Source: Nitrosomonas sp. | GTDB taxonomy: Bacteria > Pseudomonadota > Gammaproteobacteria > Burkholderiales > Nitrosomonadaceae | NCBI GenBank assembly: GCA_021582655.1 | Contig: CP091135.1 | Location: 2,297,317 to 2,361,316, forward strand | Direction of reading: 5' to 3' | DNA length: 64,000 nucleotides | The notes under the pieces: model-generated | The model's input: only the letters and a program-made list of their open reading frames with translations | Told to the model about the DNA's origin: nothing | Databases searched by the model: none | Translations under genes and position numbers: made by a program | In this document: one piece after another, positions 1-10,279 of the stretch | Layout of the letters: each line of letters begins with the position of its first letter | Position numbering within the stretch: the stretch's first letter is position 1

Positions 1-430
1 TACTTTCTTGTAACTCATGTGCCAGAACATTTAGCAGCACTTCGGAATCGGAATTGGTGTTGACATGCCTTAAGTCCGCTCGGAACAACTCTTGATTGAG
101 TTGTTCCGCATTGGTCAAATTGCCATTATGGCTAAGTACGATACCAAAGGGTGAATTGACATAAAAAGGCTGCGCTTCGGCCGATGAATTCACCGAGCCT
201 GCAGTCGGATAACGCACATGGCCAATCCCGATATTACCAGCCAATGCACGCATATTCCGTGTGCGAAACACATCACGCACCAGCCCCAGCCCTTTATGCA
301 TGTGAAAAGTATTACCTTGCGCCGTAACGATACCGCTTGCATCCTGCCCGCGATGTTGCAACATTAACAAACCATCGTAAAGCAATTGATTGGCCGGCGA
401 TTTTGCAACAATTCCAAGAATACCGCACAT
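1..430 (-). CDS. purF: Amidophosphoribosyltransferase, N-terminal part (runs off the window)
   Basis: Committed step of purine synthesis: moves the glutamine amide onto PRPP to give phosphoribosylamine, in the cytoplasm. The visible residues begin MCGILGIV, so the Ntn-type catalytic cysteine is residue 2 after methionine removal. They continue with [24 protein letters not shown] and [10 protein letters not shown], all typical of the class II glutaminase domain. Only about 143 residues are inside the window; the phosphoribosyltransferase half lies beyond the left edge. It follows cvpA by 63 bases on the same strand, the usual cvpA-purF order, and is probably co-transcribed with the genes to its right. 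Identity is secure. Confidence 0.97.
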   Translation of the reverse strand, partial: MCGILGIVAKSPANQLLYDGLLMLQHRGQDASGIVTAQGNTFHMHKGLGLVRDVFRTRNMRALAGNIGIGHVRYPTAGSVNSSAEAQPFYVNSPFGIVLSHNGNLTNAEQLNQELFRADLRHVNTNSDSEVLLNVLAHELQES

Positions 431-493
431 AGAAATACTCCGCAGGTTTGAGTCTAATCAATGACCGTCAATCGCTTAGCTGCGACCCCGCCA

Positions 494-1000
494 TTACAGG
501 CTTTCTTTTCTCTCATAACTAATCCGCTTTGATAGATCTTCCGGCAACCAGGGTAAAACCTGTAACGCCACAGTCTCCAGCGATCGACTGAACATCGCTT
601 GTTGCCAGAACGATTGATGCGGTATTGTCGTCAATCCGGCTATCAAAACAATTACAGTCACGATGACAAGCGCTCTGAAGAAACCAAAAATCGAACCCAG
701 CAAGCGATCAATAAATCCCAATCCGATTCCTTTGATTAAAGCCGTTAGCAGCATAATTGCCAGTGCGGTGATCAACAATACGGCCAGAAAAGTCAACACA
801 AACGAAACTGAGAAACGTAGCGTTTCTCCGACAACTTCAGCCGGTACAAATTGTTCGAAATAAGGCGAATAAGCGCCTGCCACGATAAAAGCGACGATCC
901 AACCGGCAATTGATAACGTTTCACGCACAAAGCCACGAAGAATGCTTAAGACTATGGATACGACAAAAACCCCCCCTACCACATAGTCAAAAATTGTCAT
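494..1000 (-). CDS. cvpA: CvpA family membrane protein
   Basis: Inner membrane protein of the CvpA family, named for colicin V production in E. coli; its biochemical role is unclear. The 168-residue product has four hydrophobic segments (about residues 5-25, 30-48, 60-90 and 100-122) and the family pattern of a small glycine near FVRETLSIAGW. An in-frame start exists 18 bases upstream at 1018, but MTIFDYV at 1000 matches the usual family N-terminus. It sits between the SPOR protein gene and purF, the standard arrangement in beta- and gammaproteobacteria. Confidence 0.9.
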   Translation of the reverse strand: MTIFDYVVGGVFVVSIVLSILRGFVRETLSIAGWIVAFIVAGAYSPYFEQFVPAEVVGETLRFSVSFVLTFLAVLLITALAIMLLTALIKGIGLGFIDRLLGSIFGFFRALVIVTVIVLIAGLTTIPHQSFWQQAMFSRSLETVALQVLPWLPEDLSKRISYERKESL

Positions 1001-1078
1001 TGAATCCAATAGATACAATTTCTTAGTCCGGCTAACTCGATGAACGGAAAACGATGTGCGGCGGCGTACCTACCAACA

Positions 1079-1810
1079 TTACCTCGGAATAATCACACCA
1101 TCCAATCCAATTTTCTTCAATTTCTTAATTTCATCATCCGCAGCAGCACGTGTAGCAAAAGGACCGATTCGCACACGCATGATATCGTTATGTACTTCCG
1201 TATACACTTTGAAACCGTTGGATGCGAGATGCGTTTGTTGTTGCTTGGCTTTTGCCTGATCGGAATATGCACCCAGCTGAATGATAAATCCTTTCCCGGA
1301 TTCCGCTGTCTGCGCCGGTGCCAGCACCGCCGCAGGCGGCGGAGCCGCCGATACAACCGGAGCGGCGGCTGCCGGTTGCGGTACGCTTACCGGGACGGCA
1401 GGTTGTGACACCGCTGCCGGAGTAACATTTCGTGAGACTGCGGATGGTTGATGCACAAACTTCGGTTTGATGCCGGGTATCGGGGTTTTCTTCTGCGCAC
1501 TGGGCAATTCACTGATTTCATCATCCGCCCGAGCCACCGCTTTGATTTTATTCTGAAACTCAAGTGATGGATCGATCTCATCAAACGTATCGACAGAGAG
1601 AGCGTTTTTATCCGGTATCGCGCGAGTGGCTTGACTACCGATCGGCGGCAGATTGATCACAATTTCCTGCTTTTCATGACTGAGCTTAGGTTCGTCGAAA
1701 ATGACAGGCAGGATTATGACAGCCACAACGACCAAAACGACTGCACCAACCAACCGCCTTCTGGCACGCTTTCGGAGTAATAGTTCTTCTTCACTGATAT
1801 TTGTGGTCAT
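1079..1810 (-). CDS. SPOR domain protein (DedD/FtsN-like)
   Basis: Probable cell-division or septum-associated membrane protein. The 243-residue product has a short cytoplasmic N-terminus with an arginine-rich stretch (RKRARRRLVG), one transmembrane helix (about residues 20-40) and a long alanine/proline-rich periplasmic linker (about 60-165). It ends in a SPOR domain (about 170-243) that starts GFIIQLGAYSDQ and contains VRIGPFATRAAA. SPOR domains bind glycan strands stripped of stem peptides at the division site. The gene starts 12 bases after folC ends and precedes cvpA, where E. coli has dedD. DedD is the likely counterpart, but sequence alone does not separate DedD from other SPOR proteins. 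Confidence 0.88.
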   Translation of the reverse strand: MTTNISEEELLLRKRARRRLVGAVVLVVVAVIILPVIFDEPKLSHEKQEIVINLPPIGSQATRAIPDKNALSVDTFDEIDPSLEFQNKIKAVARADDEISELPSAQKKTPIPGIKPKFVHQPSAVSRNVTPAAVSQPAVPVSVPQPAAAAPVVSAAPPPAAVLAPAQTAESGKGFIIQLGAYSDQAKAKQQQTHLASNGFKVYTEVHNDIMRVRIGPFATRAAADDEIKKLKKIGLDGVIIPR

Positions 1811-1822
1811 GAAAATACCCGA

Positions 1823-3127
1823 TTATTTCTTGCTTTGCACCGTATTCCAATAACGCAACACGTCACTTACGGTATAGAAGGATCCAAATACGCAGATTCT
1901 ATCATTTTTAGCGGCTTGTTCACAGGCAAAAGCAAAGGCTGAGGTACAACTGTCGAATCGAAGCTTCTGTTTATCATCCGTTACTCCGGCAGCAGTGATC
2001 TGATCAATCAGAAATTCAACAGCTGCGGCGCGTTGGGTTTGAATCCCGGCAACCAGCCAACAATCGATATCGCTCATTAATTCCCGGATAACACCTTGAA
2101 TATCCTTATCGCCCAGCATGGAGAATACGGCAAATGTCCTTCCGCCCGATTGCGTTGCATGCAAATTACGCGACAACACTCTGGCGGCTCCGGGATTATG
2201 GGCTACATCCAGAACAATCAGCGGTTGCGTCGATATGACTTGGAAGCGTCCGGGTATTACCGCAGTCAGCAACCCTTCGCGGATGTTGTGCATTGTGACC
2301 GGTAACAATGCATGCAACATATCCAGGGCGGCCAGGCAAGCGCTTGCATTCTGCAATTGCTTTTCACCCCGCAATGCCGGCCAGGGAAGCACACGGCGCG
2401 TACCCGCCGTGCTCCAATAATCCCAGTGCCCGCCTTTATTGCGATAACCGAATTCCTGATCGATCCGATAACAACGGGCGCCAATTTGTTGAACCTGATC
2501 AACGACGGATTGTGGAAGATCGGTTTCCGCGCAGATTGCTGGTTTATTTTTTCTGAAAATCGCCGCTTTTTCAAAACCGATCGCTTCACGGGTTTCACCC
2601 AGATATTCGATGTGATCCAAATCAATACTGGTCAATATGGCGCAGTCGGCATCAAATATATTAACCGCATCAAGACGCCCGCCCAGACCCACTTCGAGAA
2701 TCGCCGCATCCACCGATGCGCCCATAAAACAACATACCGCCGCCAAGGTACCGAATTCGAAATACGTTAAGGAAATGCCACAGCGTTTACGCGCCGAATC
2801 GATTTGCGCAAAAATTTCGCAAAGACCCGTATCGTCAATGTCGTGCCGATCGATACGGATCCGCTCGTTATAACGCAATAAATGCGGCGAGGTATAACAA
2901 CCGGTTTTATAGCCGGCACAATGCAAAATAGATTCCAGCATGGTGCAAACCGAGCCTTTTCCATTGGTACCGCCAACGATAATAATCGGAAATCGAGGAT
3001 ATAGCCCAAGCTCAGCCTGTACTCGCTTAATTCTCTCAAGCCCCATTTCAATGGTTTGAGGATGAAGTGCTTCGAGATAGCTTAACCAGTCGGCAAGTGA
3101 CACCGGTTCTGTTGCCGGATTGTTCAT
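1823..3127 (-). CDS. folC: Bifunctional folylpolyglutamate synthase / dihydrofolate synthase
   Basis: ATP-dependent addition of glutamate to dihydropteroate and to reduced folates. The 434-residue length is normal for bacterial FolC. A Mur-ligase type P-loop (GTNGKGSVCTML) is at about residues 53-64, followed by YTSPHLLRYNERI, the ligase motif LEVGLGGRLDAVN near 145, and DVAHNPGAA in the C-terminal glutamate-binding domain near 310. It lies 36 bases after accD in the trp-acc-fol block. Start chosen at the ATG giving MNNPATEPVSLADWL, which leaves a normal amount of sequence before the P-loop. Confidence 0.96.
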   Translation of the reverse strand: MNNPATEPVSLADWLSYLEALHPQTIEMGLERIKRVQAELGLYPRFPIIIVGGTNGKGSVCTMLESILHCAGYKTGCYTSPHLLRYNERIRIDRHDIDDTGLCEIFAQIDSARKRCGISLTYFEFGTLAAVCCFMGASVDAAILEVGLGGRLDAVNIFDADCAILTSIDLDHIEYLGETREAIGFEKAAIFRKNKPAICAETDLPQSVVDQVQQIGARCYRIDQEFGYRNKGGHWDYWSTAGTRRVLPWPALRGEKQLQNASACLAALDMLHALLPVTMHNIREGLLTAVIPGRFQVISTQPLIVLDVAHNPGAARVLSRNLHATQSGGRTFAVFSMLGDKDIQGVIRELMSDIDCWLVAGIQTQRAAAVEFLIDQITAAGVTDDKQKLRFDSCTSAFAFACEQAAKNDRICVFGSFYTVSDVLRYWNTVQSKK

Positions 3128-3163
3128 GACACCGGAAAAATCAACCTTGCGATACCGGAAGCA

Positions 3164-4036
3164 TCAATGATTTACCGGCGCGGGAACACGCATCAATTGT
3201 GAACAGAGATTAGTGAGTTTATCGCGCATTTGCCTGCGGTCGACTATCATATCAATGGCGCCGTGTTGTAACAAAAATTCAGCACGTTGAAATCCTTCCG
3301 GCAGTGTTTGTCGGACAGTCTGCTCAATAACGCGCGGCCCGGCGAATCCTATCAATGCGCCAGGTTCTGCAATCACCACATCGCCAAGGAAAGCAAAACT
3401 TGCCGAAACCCCTCCCATGGTCGGGTCAGTCAACACGGAAACAAAAGGTAATCTATGATGACTCAATCGGGTAAGTGCGGCTGTTGTTTTGGCCATTTGC
3501 ATCAACGAAAACAAACCCTCCTGCATTCTCGCCCCGCCACTGGCACTAAAGCAAATGAATGGCAGGCGGTGTTCGATACTGACACTTACCCCTCGTACGA
3601 AACGTTCTCCGACGACGGAGCCCATCGAACCGCCCATGAATCCGAATTCAAATACCGCGGCCACGACAGGAAACGCTTTAATAGCGCCTTGCATAACAAC
3701 TAACGAATCACTCTCATCAGTGCTTTCGCCGGCTTGCACCAGCCGATCCACATACCGTTTGCTGTCTTTGAATTTCAGTGCATCGGTGGCAATCACTTCA
3801 GCACCGATTTCACGCCGCCCTTCAGCATCCAATAATTGATCAAGCCGGTTTCTCGCGGAAATACGGTTATGAAAACCGCACTTCGGACACACATTTAAAT
3901 TTTTCGCTAAATCAGTGTAATACAGAACCGCTTCACACGCACTGCATTTGCTCCATAAGCCTTCCGGTACTATTTTTTTATCGCCGGATTCCTTCCGCTT
4001 GATTTTGGGAGGGATAATATTTTGGAACCAACTCAT
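3164..4036 (-). CDS. accD: Acetyl-CoA carboxylase carboxyltransferase subunit beta
   Basis: Beta half of the carboxyltransferase that makes malonyl-CoA for fatty-acid synthesis; works as a tetramer with AccA, which is not in the window. The 290-residue product starts [12 protein letters not shown]. It carries the N-terminal zinc ribbon as two Cys pairs (CSAC and CPKC, about residues 32-54) and the crotonase-fold core with SGGARMQEG (near 165) and [11 protein letters not shown] (near 208). Downstream of trpA by 35 bases, the usual trpA-accD-folC order. Confidence 0.97.
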   Translation of the reverse strand: MSWFQNIIPPKIKRKESGDKKIVPEGLWSKCSACEAVLYYTDLAKNLNVCPKCGFHNRISARNRLDQLLDAEGRREIGAEVIATDALKFKDSKRYVDRLVQAGESTDESDSLVVMQGAIKAFPVVAAVFEFGFMGGSMGSVVGERFVRGVSVSIEHRLPFICFSASGGARMQEGLFSLMQMAKTTAALTRLSHHRLPFVSVLTDPTMGGVSASFAFLGDVVIAEPGALIGFAGPRVIEQTVRQTLPEGFQRAEFLLQHGAIDMIVDRRQMRDKLTNLCSQLMRVPAPVNH

Positions 4037-4071
4037 AGTTTCACTTCCTAAATCACCTATCGCATACTTTT

Positions 4072-4935
4072 CTATTTTTCATCAATTGCTTGCCGAAGCG
4101 TTCTCAATAATTTTCCCACATTATCGAGTAATTCGGCGTCGGTGGACTTCTCAATTTCCTCGATAATACGGCTACCGACCACCACGGCATCGGCCAATCC
4201 GGCAACCGCTTTTGCCGTTGTGCCGTCGCGGATGCCGAATCCCACGCCGATTGGAATCGATATATGCTCACGCAATTGTTTCAGCATTAACCGCACATCT
4301 TCAAGATCAAGATGTGAGGCACCCGTGACACCTTTGAGTGAAACATAATAAATATAACCTTTGGCAAGCTTGGCCACTTGCTCGATTCGTGCTTGAGGTG
4401 TGGTGGGGGACAACAAGAAAATCGCATCGATCCGATGCTGCCCCAGGCATTGCACCCAGCTACCCGATTCTTCCGGCGGATAATCGACAATGAGTATGCC
4501 ATCCACGCCGCATAGGTGGGCCTTGGCGGCGAATGTTTCATATCCCATAGCTTCGACAGGATTGGCGTATCCCATTAACACAACCGGCGTTTCGTCATCG
4601 TCTTTTCTGAATTCAGCCACCATGTCCAATACAGCATTGAGGCTGACATGATATTTAAGCGCACGCTCGGATGAACGCTGAATGGTGGGACCATCCGCCA
4701 TCGGATCGGAAAATGGAACGCCCAGCTCGATGATATCCGCGCCGGATGCCACCAGTTGCCGCATCAACGGCACGGTCAGATTTGGATTGGGATCGCCCGC
4801 AGTAATAAAGGGAATCAATGCCTTTCGATTTCGTTCGGACAATGCGGCAAAAACTTTGGACAAGCGATTGACTTTACTGTCACCCGCCGATTCGTCCAGA
4901 AAAAGACCTTTGATGCGATCGAAGAAACCTGGCAT
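4072..4935 (-). CDS. trpA: Tryptophan synthase alpha subunit, with N-terminal extension
   Basis: Cleaves indole-3-glycerol phosphate to indole and glyceraldehyde 3-phosphate; indole passes to TrpB. The core matches Trp[12 protein letters not shown] (about 42-52), the catalytic glutamate in [16 protein letters not shown] (about 69-84), [12 protein letters not shown], and the phosphate-binding GVGFGIRDG near 232. The product is 287 residues, about 20 longer than usual, because it starts [18 protein letters not shown] before the normal family start. This long start is supported by a GGGAG ribosome site about 9 bases upstream of the ATG. It is separated from trpB by 189 bases, wider than the usual tight trpBA junction. 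Confidence 0.96.
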   Translation of the reverse strand: MPGFFDRIKGLFLDESAGDSKVNRLSKVFAALSERNRKALIPFITAGDPNPNLTVPLMRQLVASGADIIELGVPFSDPMADGPTIQRSSERALKYHVSLNAVLDMVAEFRKDDDETPVVLMGYANPVEAMGYETFAAKAHLCGVDGILIVDYPPEESGSWVQCLGQHRIDAIFLLSPTTPQARIEQVAKLAKGYIYYVSLKGVTGASHLDLEDVRLMLKQLREHISIPIGVGFGIRDGTTAKAVAGLADAVVVGSRIIEEIEKSTDAELLDNVGKLLRTLRQAIDEK

Positions 4936-4965
4936 CCGTTAACTCCCTTTGTATTTTAGAAATCC

Positions 4966-4996
4966 GCAACAAATCTGATGCTTAGCAGATTGTTGC
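4966..4996. other. Inverted repeat in the trpB-trpA gap
   Basis: GCAACAAATCTG at 4966-4977 pairs with CAGATTGTTGC at 4986-4996, with one bulged base and an 8-base loop. It stands about 30 bases before the trpA start on the transcribed minus strand. No U-run follows in that direction, so it is not a classical terminator. It could stabilise or process the message between trpB and trpA. The rest of the 189-base gap shows nothing recognisable. Confidence 0.4.
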
Positions 4997-5124
4997 AATA
5001 CTATCCGCATTGCCGCCGTAGCTTAGAAACAGACTTGATTATTCATTTATCCTACCCGAATTGCACGTCCTTGCCTGTTTCTTACCCGGTGCCGACTGTT
5101 TCAAAAACGCTTTGCAGCAGCTTG

Positions 5125-6324
5125 TCAAAGCGATAGGCCGGATAATTGCGCCACCGTCGCCATATCTTTGTCGCCCCGGCCGGATAAGTTGATCAGCAAC
5201 AATTTATCTCTGGACAAGGTAGGCGCGAGCTTGGCTGCATAAGCCAACGCATGACTCGATTCCAATGCAGGCATAATGCCCTCAAACCGGCATAACGTAT
5301 GGAATGCTTCCAGAGCCTCATCGTCAGTAACCGCAACATATTCTGCCCGCCCGCAATCCTTCAGCCATGCATGTTCCGGTCCGACACCGGGATAATCGAG
5401 CCCGGCGGAGATGGAATGTGTTTCGATAATCTGACCATTGTCATCTTGAATCAGATAAGTGCGATTGCCGTGCAGCACACCGGGCCTGCCCATCGTCAGC
5501 GTCGCGGCATGCTGATTGGTATCCACGCCCTTGCCCGCCGCTTCCACGCCGATCAAGCGAACGTTCGTGTCATCGATATAAGGATAAAACAAACCGATGG
5601 CGTTGGATCCTCCACCCACGCAAGCGATGAGCGCATCCGGCTGTCGGTTATATTCCTCCTGCATTTGCTGCCGCGCCTCAGTACCGATAATCGATTGAAA
5701 ATCGCGCACCATCATCGGATAAGGATGCGGCCCGGCAACCGTACCGATGATGTAAAAGGTATTCTCTACATTGGTCACCCAGTCGCGCATGGCTTCGTTC
5801 AGCGCATCCTTTAATGTTCTTGAACCCGATTCCACCGGTATCACGGTGGCACCGAGCAATTTCATGCGGTATACATTAGTCGCTTGCCGTTTGACATCCT
5901 CCGAGCCCATATAAACCACGCATTCCATGCCGTAACGCGCCGCCACCGTGGCACTGGCGACACCATGCTGACCGGCGCCGGTTTCAGCAATCACCCGCTT
6001 TTTACCCATACGGTGAGCGAGCAAAGCCTGCCCTACGGTATTATTGATTTTATGTGCACCGGTATGATTTAAGTCCTCGCGCTTCAATAGAATTTGGGCA
6101 CCGCCGAGATGCTCCGACCAGCGCTTGGCATGATAAATGGAGCTGGGACGCCCGACATAGTGTTTTAACTCATAAGCGAATTCTTTCTGAAAATCAGAAT
6201 CGCCGCGGTAAAATTCGTATTGCTTGCGCAACTCTTCCAACGCCGAAATCAGCGTTTCAGCGACGAATATGCCCCCATATGGACCAAAATGACCGTCTTT
6301 GCTCGGAAGGTCGTAAGCACTCAC
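5125..6324 (-). CDS. trpB: Tryptophan synthase beta subunit
   Basis: PLP enzyme that condenses indole with serine to make tryptophan; partner of TrpA. The 399 residues show [13 protein letters not shown] at the N-terminus and the PLP lysine in [11 protein letters not shown] (about residue 92). Also present are AETGAGQHG and the phosphate loop [10 protein letters not shown] (about 235-244). Its start overlaps the trpF stop by four bases, so the two are translationally coupled. Length and motifs are standard for the TrpB1 type. Confidence 0.97.
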   Translation of the reverse strand: MSAYDLPSKDGHFGPYGGIFVAETLISALEELRKQYEFYRGDSDFQKEFAYELKHYVGRPSSIYHAKRWSEHLGGAQILLKREDLNHTGAHKINNTVGQALLAHRMGKKRVIAETGAGQHGVASATVAARYGMECVVYMGSEDVKRQATNVYRMKLLGATVIPVESGSRTLKDALNEAMRDWVTNVENTFYIIGTVAGPHPYPMMVRDFQSIIGTEARQQMQEEYNRQPDALIACVGGGSNAIGLFYPYIDDTNVRLIGVEAAGKGVDTNQHAATLTMGRPGVLHGNRTYLIQDDNGQIIETHSISAGLDYPGVGPEHAWLKDCGRAEYVAVTDDEALEAFHTLCRFEGIMPALESSHALAYAAKLAPTLSRDKLLLINLSGRGDKDMATVAQLSGLSL

Positions 6325-6938
6325 AATTGTTTTACTCCTTGCATAAATGCAAAAATTTTATTGCTGTCTTTAATTCCTTTGGCAATCTCAACACCACTGG
6401 AAACATCGACCGCCCAAGGCTCGGTTTGCTGTATCGCCGCAGCGATATTCCCGGGATTCAAGCCACCGGATAAAATCAGCGGCCGCGGCAGATCACGCGG
6501 AATCAGATTCCAGTCGAAGGTGTGCCCGGTCCCTCCAGGCATTTCCTCCGTGTAAGCGTCCAACAGCAAACCTTTCGCCGTATGATAGCGTGCGGCATAT
6601 TGTAACAAATCTGCGCCTTGCCTGACTCTAACCGCCTTGATATAAGGCAGCGAAAACTGACTGCAAAATTCCGGCGACTCATCGCCATGAAATTGCAACA
6701 AGCCTAATTTCGCAATACGGCTGGATTGTTCTACCCAAGCTGCATCGGGATCGACATATACACCGACGGTTGTAACAAATGCGGGAATTTTCGCCGAAAT
6801 ATCGGCGGCTGATTGCGGATCGATATAACGCGGGCTTTTAGGCCAGAAAACGAAGCCGATGGCATCGGCGCCGTATTGAATCGCAACCTGTGCATCTTCA
6901 CTACGCGTGATTCCGCATACTTTCACCTTTACTGTCAT
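6321..6938 (-). CDS. trpF: Phosphoribosylanthranilate isomerase
   Basis: Amadori rearrangement of phosphoribosylanthranilate to CdRP, third step of the tryptophan branch. The 205-residue barrel begins [16 protein letters not shown] with the catalytic cysteine in KVCGIT. It contains [21 protein letters not shown], the aspartate in [15 protein letters not shown] and [10 protein letters not shown] near the C-terminus. Stands alone, not fused to trpC, and is coupled to trpB by a 4-base overlap. truA lies 17 bases upstream. Confidence 0.96.
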   Translation of the reverse strand: MTVKVKVCGITRSEDAQVAIQYGADAIGFVFWPKSPRYIDPQSAADISAKIPAFVTTVGVYVDPDAAWVEQSSRIAKLGLLQFHGDESPEFCSQFSLPYIKAVRVRQGADLLQYAARYHTAKGLLLDAYTEEMPGGTGHTFDWNLIPRDLPRPLILSGGLNPGNIAAAIQQTEPWAVDVSSGVEIAKGIKDSNKIFAFMQGVKQL

Positions 6939-6955
6939 TTAAGTAACCGAGATGA

Positions 6956-7753
6956 TCATTTGATGAAAACAAAATCCGCGATGTTCGGAAACGGCGCGCT
7001 TTCCGGCATCCCCCAGCACGAATCGTACGTTACCTGCACCAGATAAAGCCCGGCTGGTGAAAAAGTAGGCGCTGCGTAAGTACGATTACGATTGATCAAT
7101 AATTCCTGCATCCATTCGACAGGATACTTCCCTTTACCGACATAAACAAGGCAGCCGATAATGTTTCTGACCATATGATGTAAGAAAGCATTGGCACGTA
7201 GGTCAAAGATGAATAAGCCGCCGTCACGGCGAACATCCAAGTGCGTGATGGTACGGACCGGTGTCTTCGCCTGGCACTCGGCGGCCCTGAATGCGGAGAA
7301 ATCATGCTCACCGATGAGATGGTTCGCCGCGGCTTGCATGCGCTCCAACGCCAACGGCGCATGAAACCACCCCACCCGGTGATGCTGAATGCCCGGCCTT
7401 ACCGGTCGGTTCAACAGAAGATATACATAACGCCGCTCAAGCGCGCTATACCTGGCATGAAACCGCTCCGACACCTCGCCCGCCCACGAAATGGCGATAT
7501 CATCGGGCAATAGCGCGTTGGTTCCGCGGATCCATGCCGTAACCGGTCGCCGTGCCCTGGTATCGAAATGCACCACCTGATAACGCGCATGAACCCCGGC
7601 ATCGGTACGCCCCGCCGTCACAATACGGATCTGCTCTTGCGCGATCCGCGACAGAGCCGCCTCGATATTTGTCTGAACGGAACAAGCATTTCTCTGACTT
7701 TGCCAGCCGCAATAGCGGCTGCCGTCGTATTCTAAAACAAGCGCTAACCGCAC
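6956..7753 (-). CDS. truA: tRNA pseudouridine(38-40) synthase
   Basis: Isomerises uridines 38-40 in the tRNA anticodon stem-loop. The 265-residue protein starts MRLALVLEYDGSRYCGWQSQ and has the catalytic aspartate in TAGRTDAGVHA (about residues 46-56). FHARYSALERRYVY and the C-terminal MVRNIIGCLV, both typical of TruA, are also present. It lies between fimV and trpF, as in many betaproteobacteria. The 66 bases back to the fimV stop hold no clear terminator. Confidence 0.96.
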   Translation of the reverse strand: MRLALVLEYDGSRYCGWQSQRNACSVQTNIEAALSRIAQEQIRIVTAGRTDAGVHARYQVVHFDTRARRPVTAWIRGTNALLPDDIAISWAGEVSERFHARYSALERRYVYLLLNRPVRPGIQHHRVGWFHAPLALERMQAAANHLIGEHDFSAFRAAECQAKTPVRTITHLDVRRDGGLFIFDLRANAFLHHMVRNIIGCLVYVGKGKYPVEWMQELLINRNRTYAAPTFSPAGLYLVQVTYDSCWGMPESAPFPNIADFVFIK

Positions 7754-7819
7754 GGTCCCGGGTCGACCAATCTCAGCGCAACACCATCATTCGTTTCCAT
7801 CAACATACCGGAAGAAATA

Positions 7820-10279
7820 TCACAATTCTTTCAGCATCTTCTTGGCAGCTTGCCTTTGATTGTCATCACCTTCCTGAATCACTTCCTCCAGCATTTCCTT
7901 AGCACCTTCCTTATCATCCATCTCAAAATAAGCTTTGGCCAAATCAAGTTTGGTTTCAACTTCCTGCCATTGCTCGCTATGAACCGACTGCTCAGCCGAC
8001 TCCATCACCGTTTCCGATCGAATCTGCTCCTCCAGATTGAGATCAATATCAGAAAAATCGAATTCCGGCGCTTTTTCCGATTGCTCCGGCGGTTGACCGA
8101 CTTCATCCAACGCGACTGATTCAAACGTCAATAACTCATTTCCGGAAGCCTCGACGGCAATATCGTCCGCAAGCGATATTGAATCGTCAGCGGACGGAAG
8201 CTTGTTATCGTTCTCGGTATCCGAGGTTAAGTCGATCGCGGTATCGGCTAATTCGAAATCAATGCTTTCCGCGGCTACAGTATTTTCCCGATCGTTTTCA
8301 TGATCAACCACCGGTTCAACATGATCAAAATCGATACTCAAATCGTTACCTGCATCAACATGACCAACCGTATCTTCCCCGATCATTGCGAATTCCGCAG
8401 GATCCGATGGCAATTCTCCGGATGCCTCGAATCGATCGGTCATGGCAACATCACTGCGTGAATCCGCATCCGACGATCGGGCTTGTTCGGCATCCTCTTC
8501 CAAGTTCGCACTCAAATCCGGTTCTTCAAATGTATAGTCGTCCACAGGCGACACAGCTTCTACGACCGTATCCGTGTCCTCATCATACGTTTCATGTTCA
8601 TCGTAATGATCTACGTCTTGATCGAATTCGTCGGATTCAGCGGATGCGGCGCCATCGTTTAAACCGTCATCCGCTCCGGATGCCGACGCATCGCCCGCAT
8701 AAGCCGCAGCAACCGAAGCTGCCGACATCGCCGCCATGCGGGAACGTATCGCGGAAGAAAAGTCGTCCCTCCTTGAATCGTCTTCGCCCGCCTCCTCCGG
8801 ATTTGCCCTGCGTCTTCGCAACCGTAACCAAACAAGCAGCAGTGCCAGTATCGACAGTGCGCCCACATATTCGATATAGTCGAACAGCAAGTCGGTCAGA
8901 GAGGCGTCCTCCGCTTCTTCCGTCATAACCGGCGGATTCATCGCGGCAGGTTTACTTTCCGGTGCTGGGGATGCAAGCGGAACGGGTGTTGCTTGAATCG
9001 ATTGTGGCTCATCCACGATTTCAGCGATTGAGTCCGGCTGACTCTCGCCAGGCGGCTCCGCCTCCGGCATAACCGGATTGATAATCGACGAATGCTGGTC
9101 TCCGCTCTTGGTTTGGGATTGCGCATTCAATTGCGCTTGTGCAAGCATGGAATCCTTGAGTTCGAGCAAGTGTTTAAGATTCTGGACGCTCCTCTCAAGC
9201 ATCACAACCCGCTCATTGGCCTCCCTCAACGCCAGATTTCTCGCGATGGTGTCTTCCTCCATCATGCGTAAGCGGTCAACCAAACCGGCATCCGCGGCAG
9301 CATCACCGATTTCGGATATCTGTGCGCCGCTCGACAGTTTCAAAACTTCTTTCGGTCCACCGGTAGATGCGGCGGTTTTTTTCTCAAGATTGGCGGTAAT
9401 CAATCCCTGATCCGATTGGCTGATGGTCCGTGATGCCGGTGCTCCCCGGCTCATGCTCGCCAATCGACCTTGATATCTACGCCAATCGCTCACCTGGACC
9501 TTGATTTCTTTATTCGCAGCAGCAGTGTCGATCGCGGTAATTTCATTGAACTCCGGGATTTTCAGCACCGCACCGACCTTGAGCAAATTCATGTTATTGG
9601 CGACAAACGCATCGCTATTGGCGCGGTGCAACGCCACCAGCATCTGGTTGAGATTCACTCCGGCGGGCATCACCCGGCGCGCGATCGATGACAGGGTATC
9701 CCCGCGATTAACCGGTCCGTACGCGTTTTTCCCCGATCCGGCCGTATTGCCAGGGGACTTGTTGCGCTGAATGGTTCGCTGCATATTACCGGCAGCGGGA
9801 GGCGTCTCCGGTTCCAAGCGGGACTCAATGAGTGCGGCATTACGGCCGATATCGACCGCTGCAACGCTTTGCGAGCCGGCATCTATCGGATCAAGCAACA
9901 CGGTATATTCACGCAGAATCCGACCGGACGCCCAACTCAATTCCATTAATACCATCAAAAAAGGATCGTTGATTGCCTGCGGCGACGCCAACTTGATATA
10001 CCGATTGCCATTCGCCCTTGATTCCACCGATGCTGTAATCGAAGACAAAACAGATTCGTAACTGATACCGGCTTGCACGTAAGTTTCCCGCGACGCGACA
10101 CTTGCTTTTAGGGTTTGTAACTCGTCATTACTGGGGGCGACAAGATCGATTTCCGCATTAAGCGGTTGACCCAAAGCGGAATTGAGCGTTAATTTACCGA
10201 GCCCGGCCGCATCGACAACGGTCCATGGTAGCATCAGAATAAATACAAACAAACTTAAACAAAAAGATGTTTTATACAC
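7820..10279 (-). CDS. fimV: FimV/HubP-like polar scaffold protein
   Basis: Large peptidoglycan-binding inner membrane scaffold; relatives organise the cell pole, type IV pili and motility. The 819-residue product has a signal sequence (residues 1-24) and the conserved FimV N-terminal region beginning LGKLTLNSALGQPLNAEIDL. A LysM domain (about 185-250, VNRGDTLSSIARRVMP) and a coiled coil near 345-395 follow. After a transmembrane helix near 475-490 comes a very acidic linker (about 540-770). It ends in the short FimV C-terminal TPR-type domain (KLDLAKAYFEMDDKEGAKEML). The acidic tail biases codons toward Asp and Glu and creates long false ORFs on the opposite strand. Confidence 0.9.
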   Translation of the reverse strand: MYKTSFCLSLFVFILMLPWTVVDAAGLGKLTLNSALGQPLNAEIDLVAPSNDELQTLKASVASRETYVQAGISYESVLSSITASVESRANGNRYIKLASPQAINDPFLMVLMELSWASGRILREYTVLLDPIDAGSQSVAAVDIGRNAALIESRLEPETPPAAGNMQRTIQRNKSPGNTAGSGKNAYGPVNRGDTLSSIARRVMPAGVNLNQMLVALHRANSDAFVANNMNLLKVGAVLKIPEFNEITAIDTAAANKEIKVQVSDWRRYQGRLASMSRGAPASRTISQSDQGLITANLEKKTAASTGGPKEVLKLSSGAQISEIGDAAADAGLVDRLRMMEEDTIARNLALREANERVVMLERSVQNLKHLLELKDSMLAQAQLNAQSQTKSGDQHSSIINPVMPEAEPPGESQPDSIAEIVDEPQSIQATPVPLASPAPESKPAAMNPPVMTEEAEDASLTDLLFDYIEYVGALSILALLLVWLRLRRRRANPEEAGEDDSRRDDFSSAIRSRMAAMSAASVAAAYAGDASASGADDGLNDGAASAESDEFDQDVDHYDEHETYDEDTDTVVEAVSPVDDYTFEEPDLSANLEEDAEQARSSDADSRSDVAMTDRFEASGELPSDPAEFAMIGEDTVGHVDAGNDLSIDFDHVEPVVDHENDRENTVAAESIDFELADTAIDLTSDTENDNKLPSADDSISLADDIAVEASGNELLTFESVALDEVGQPPEQSEKAPEFDFSDIDLNLEEQIRSETVMESAEQSVHSEQWQEVETKLDLAKAYFEMDDKEGAKEMLEEVIQEGDDNQRQAAKKMLKEL

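Noticed and set aside
8179-8928. 249-codon plus-strand frame opposite fimV
   Set aside because: Antisense to the acidic linker of fimV; composition is Arg/Pro/His-rich as expected for the complement of Asp/Glu codons, with no domain.
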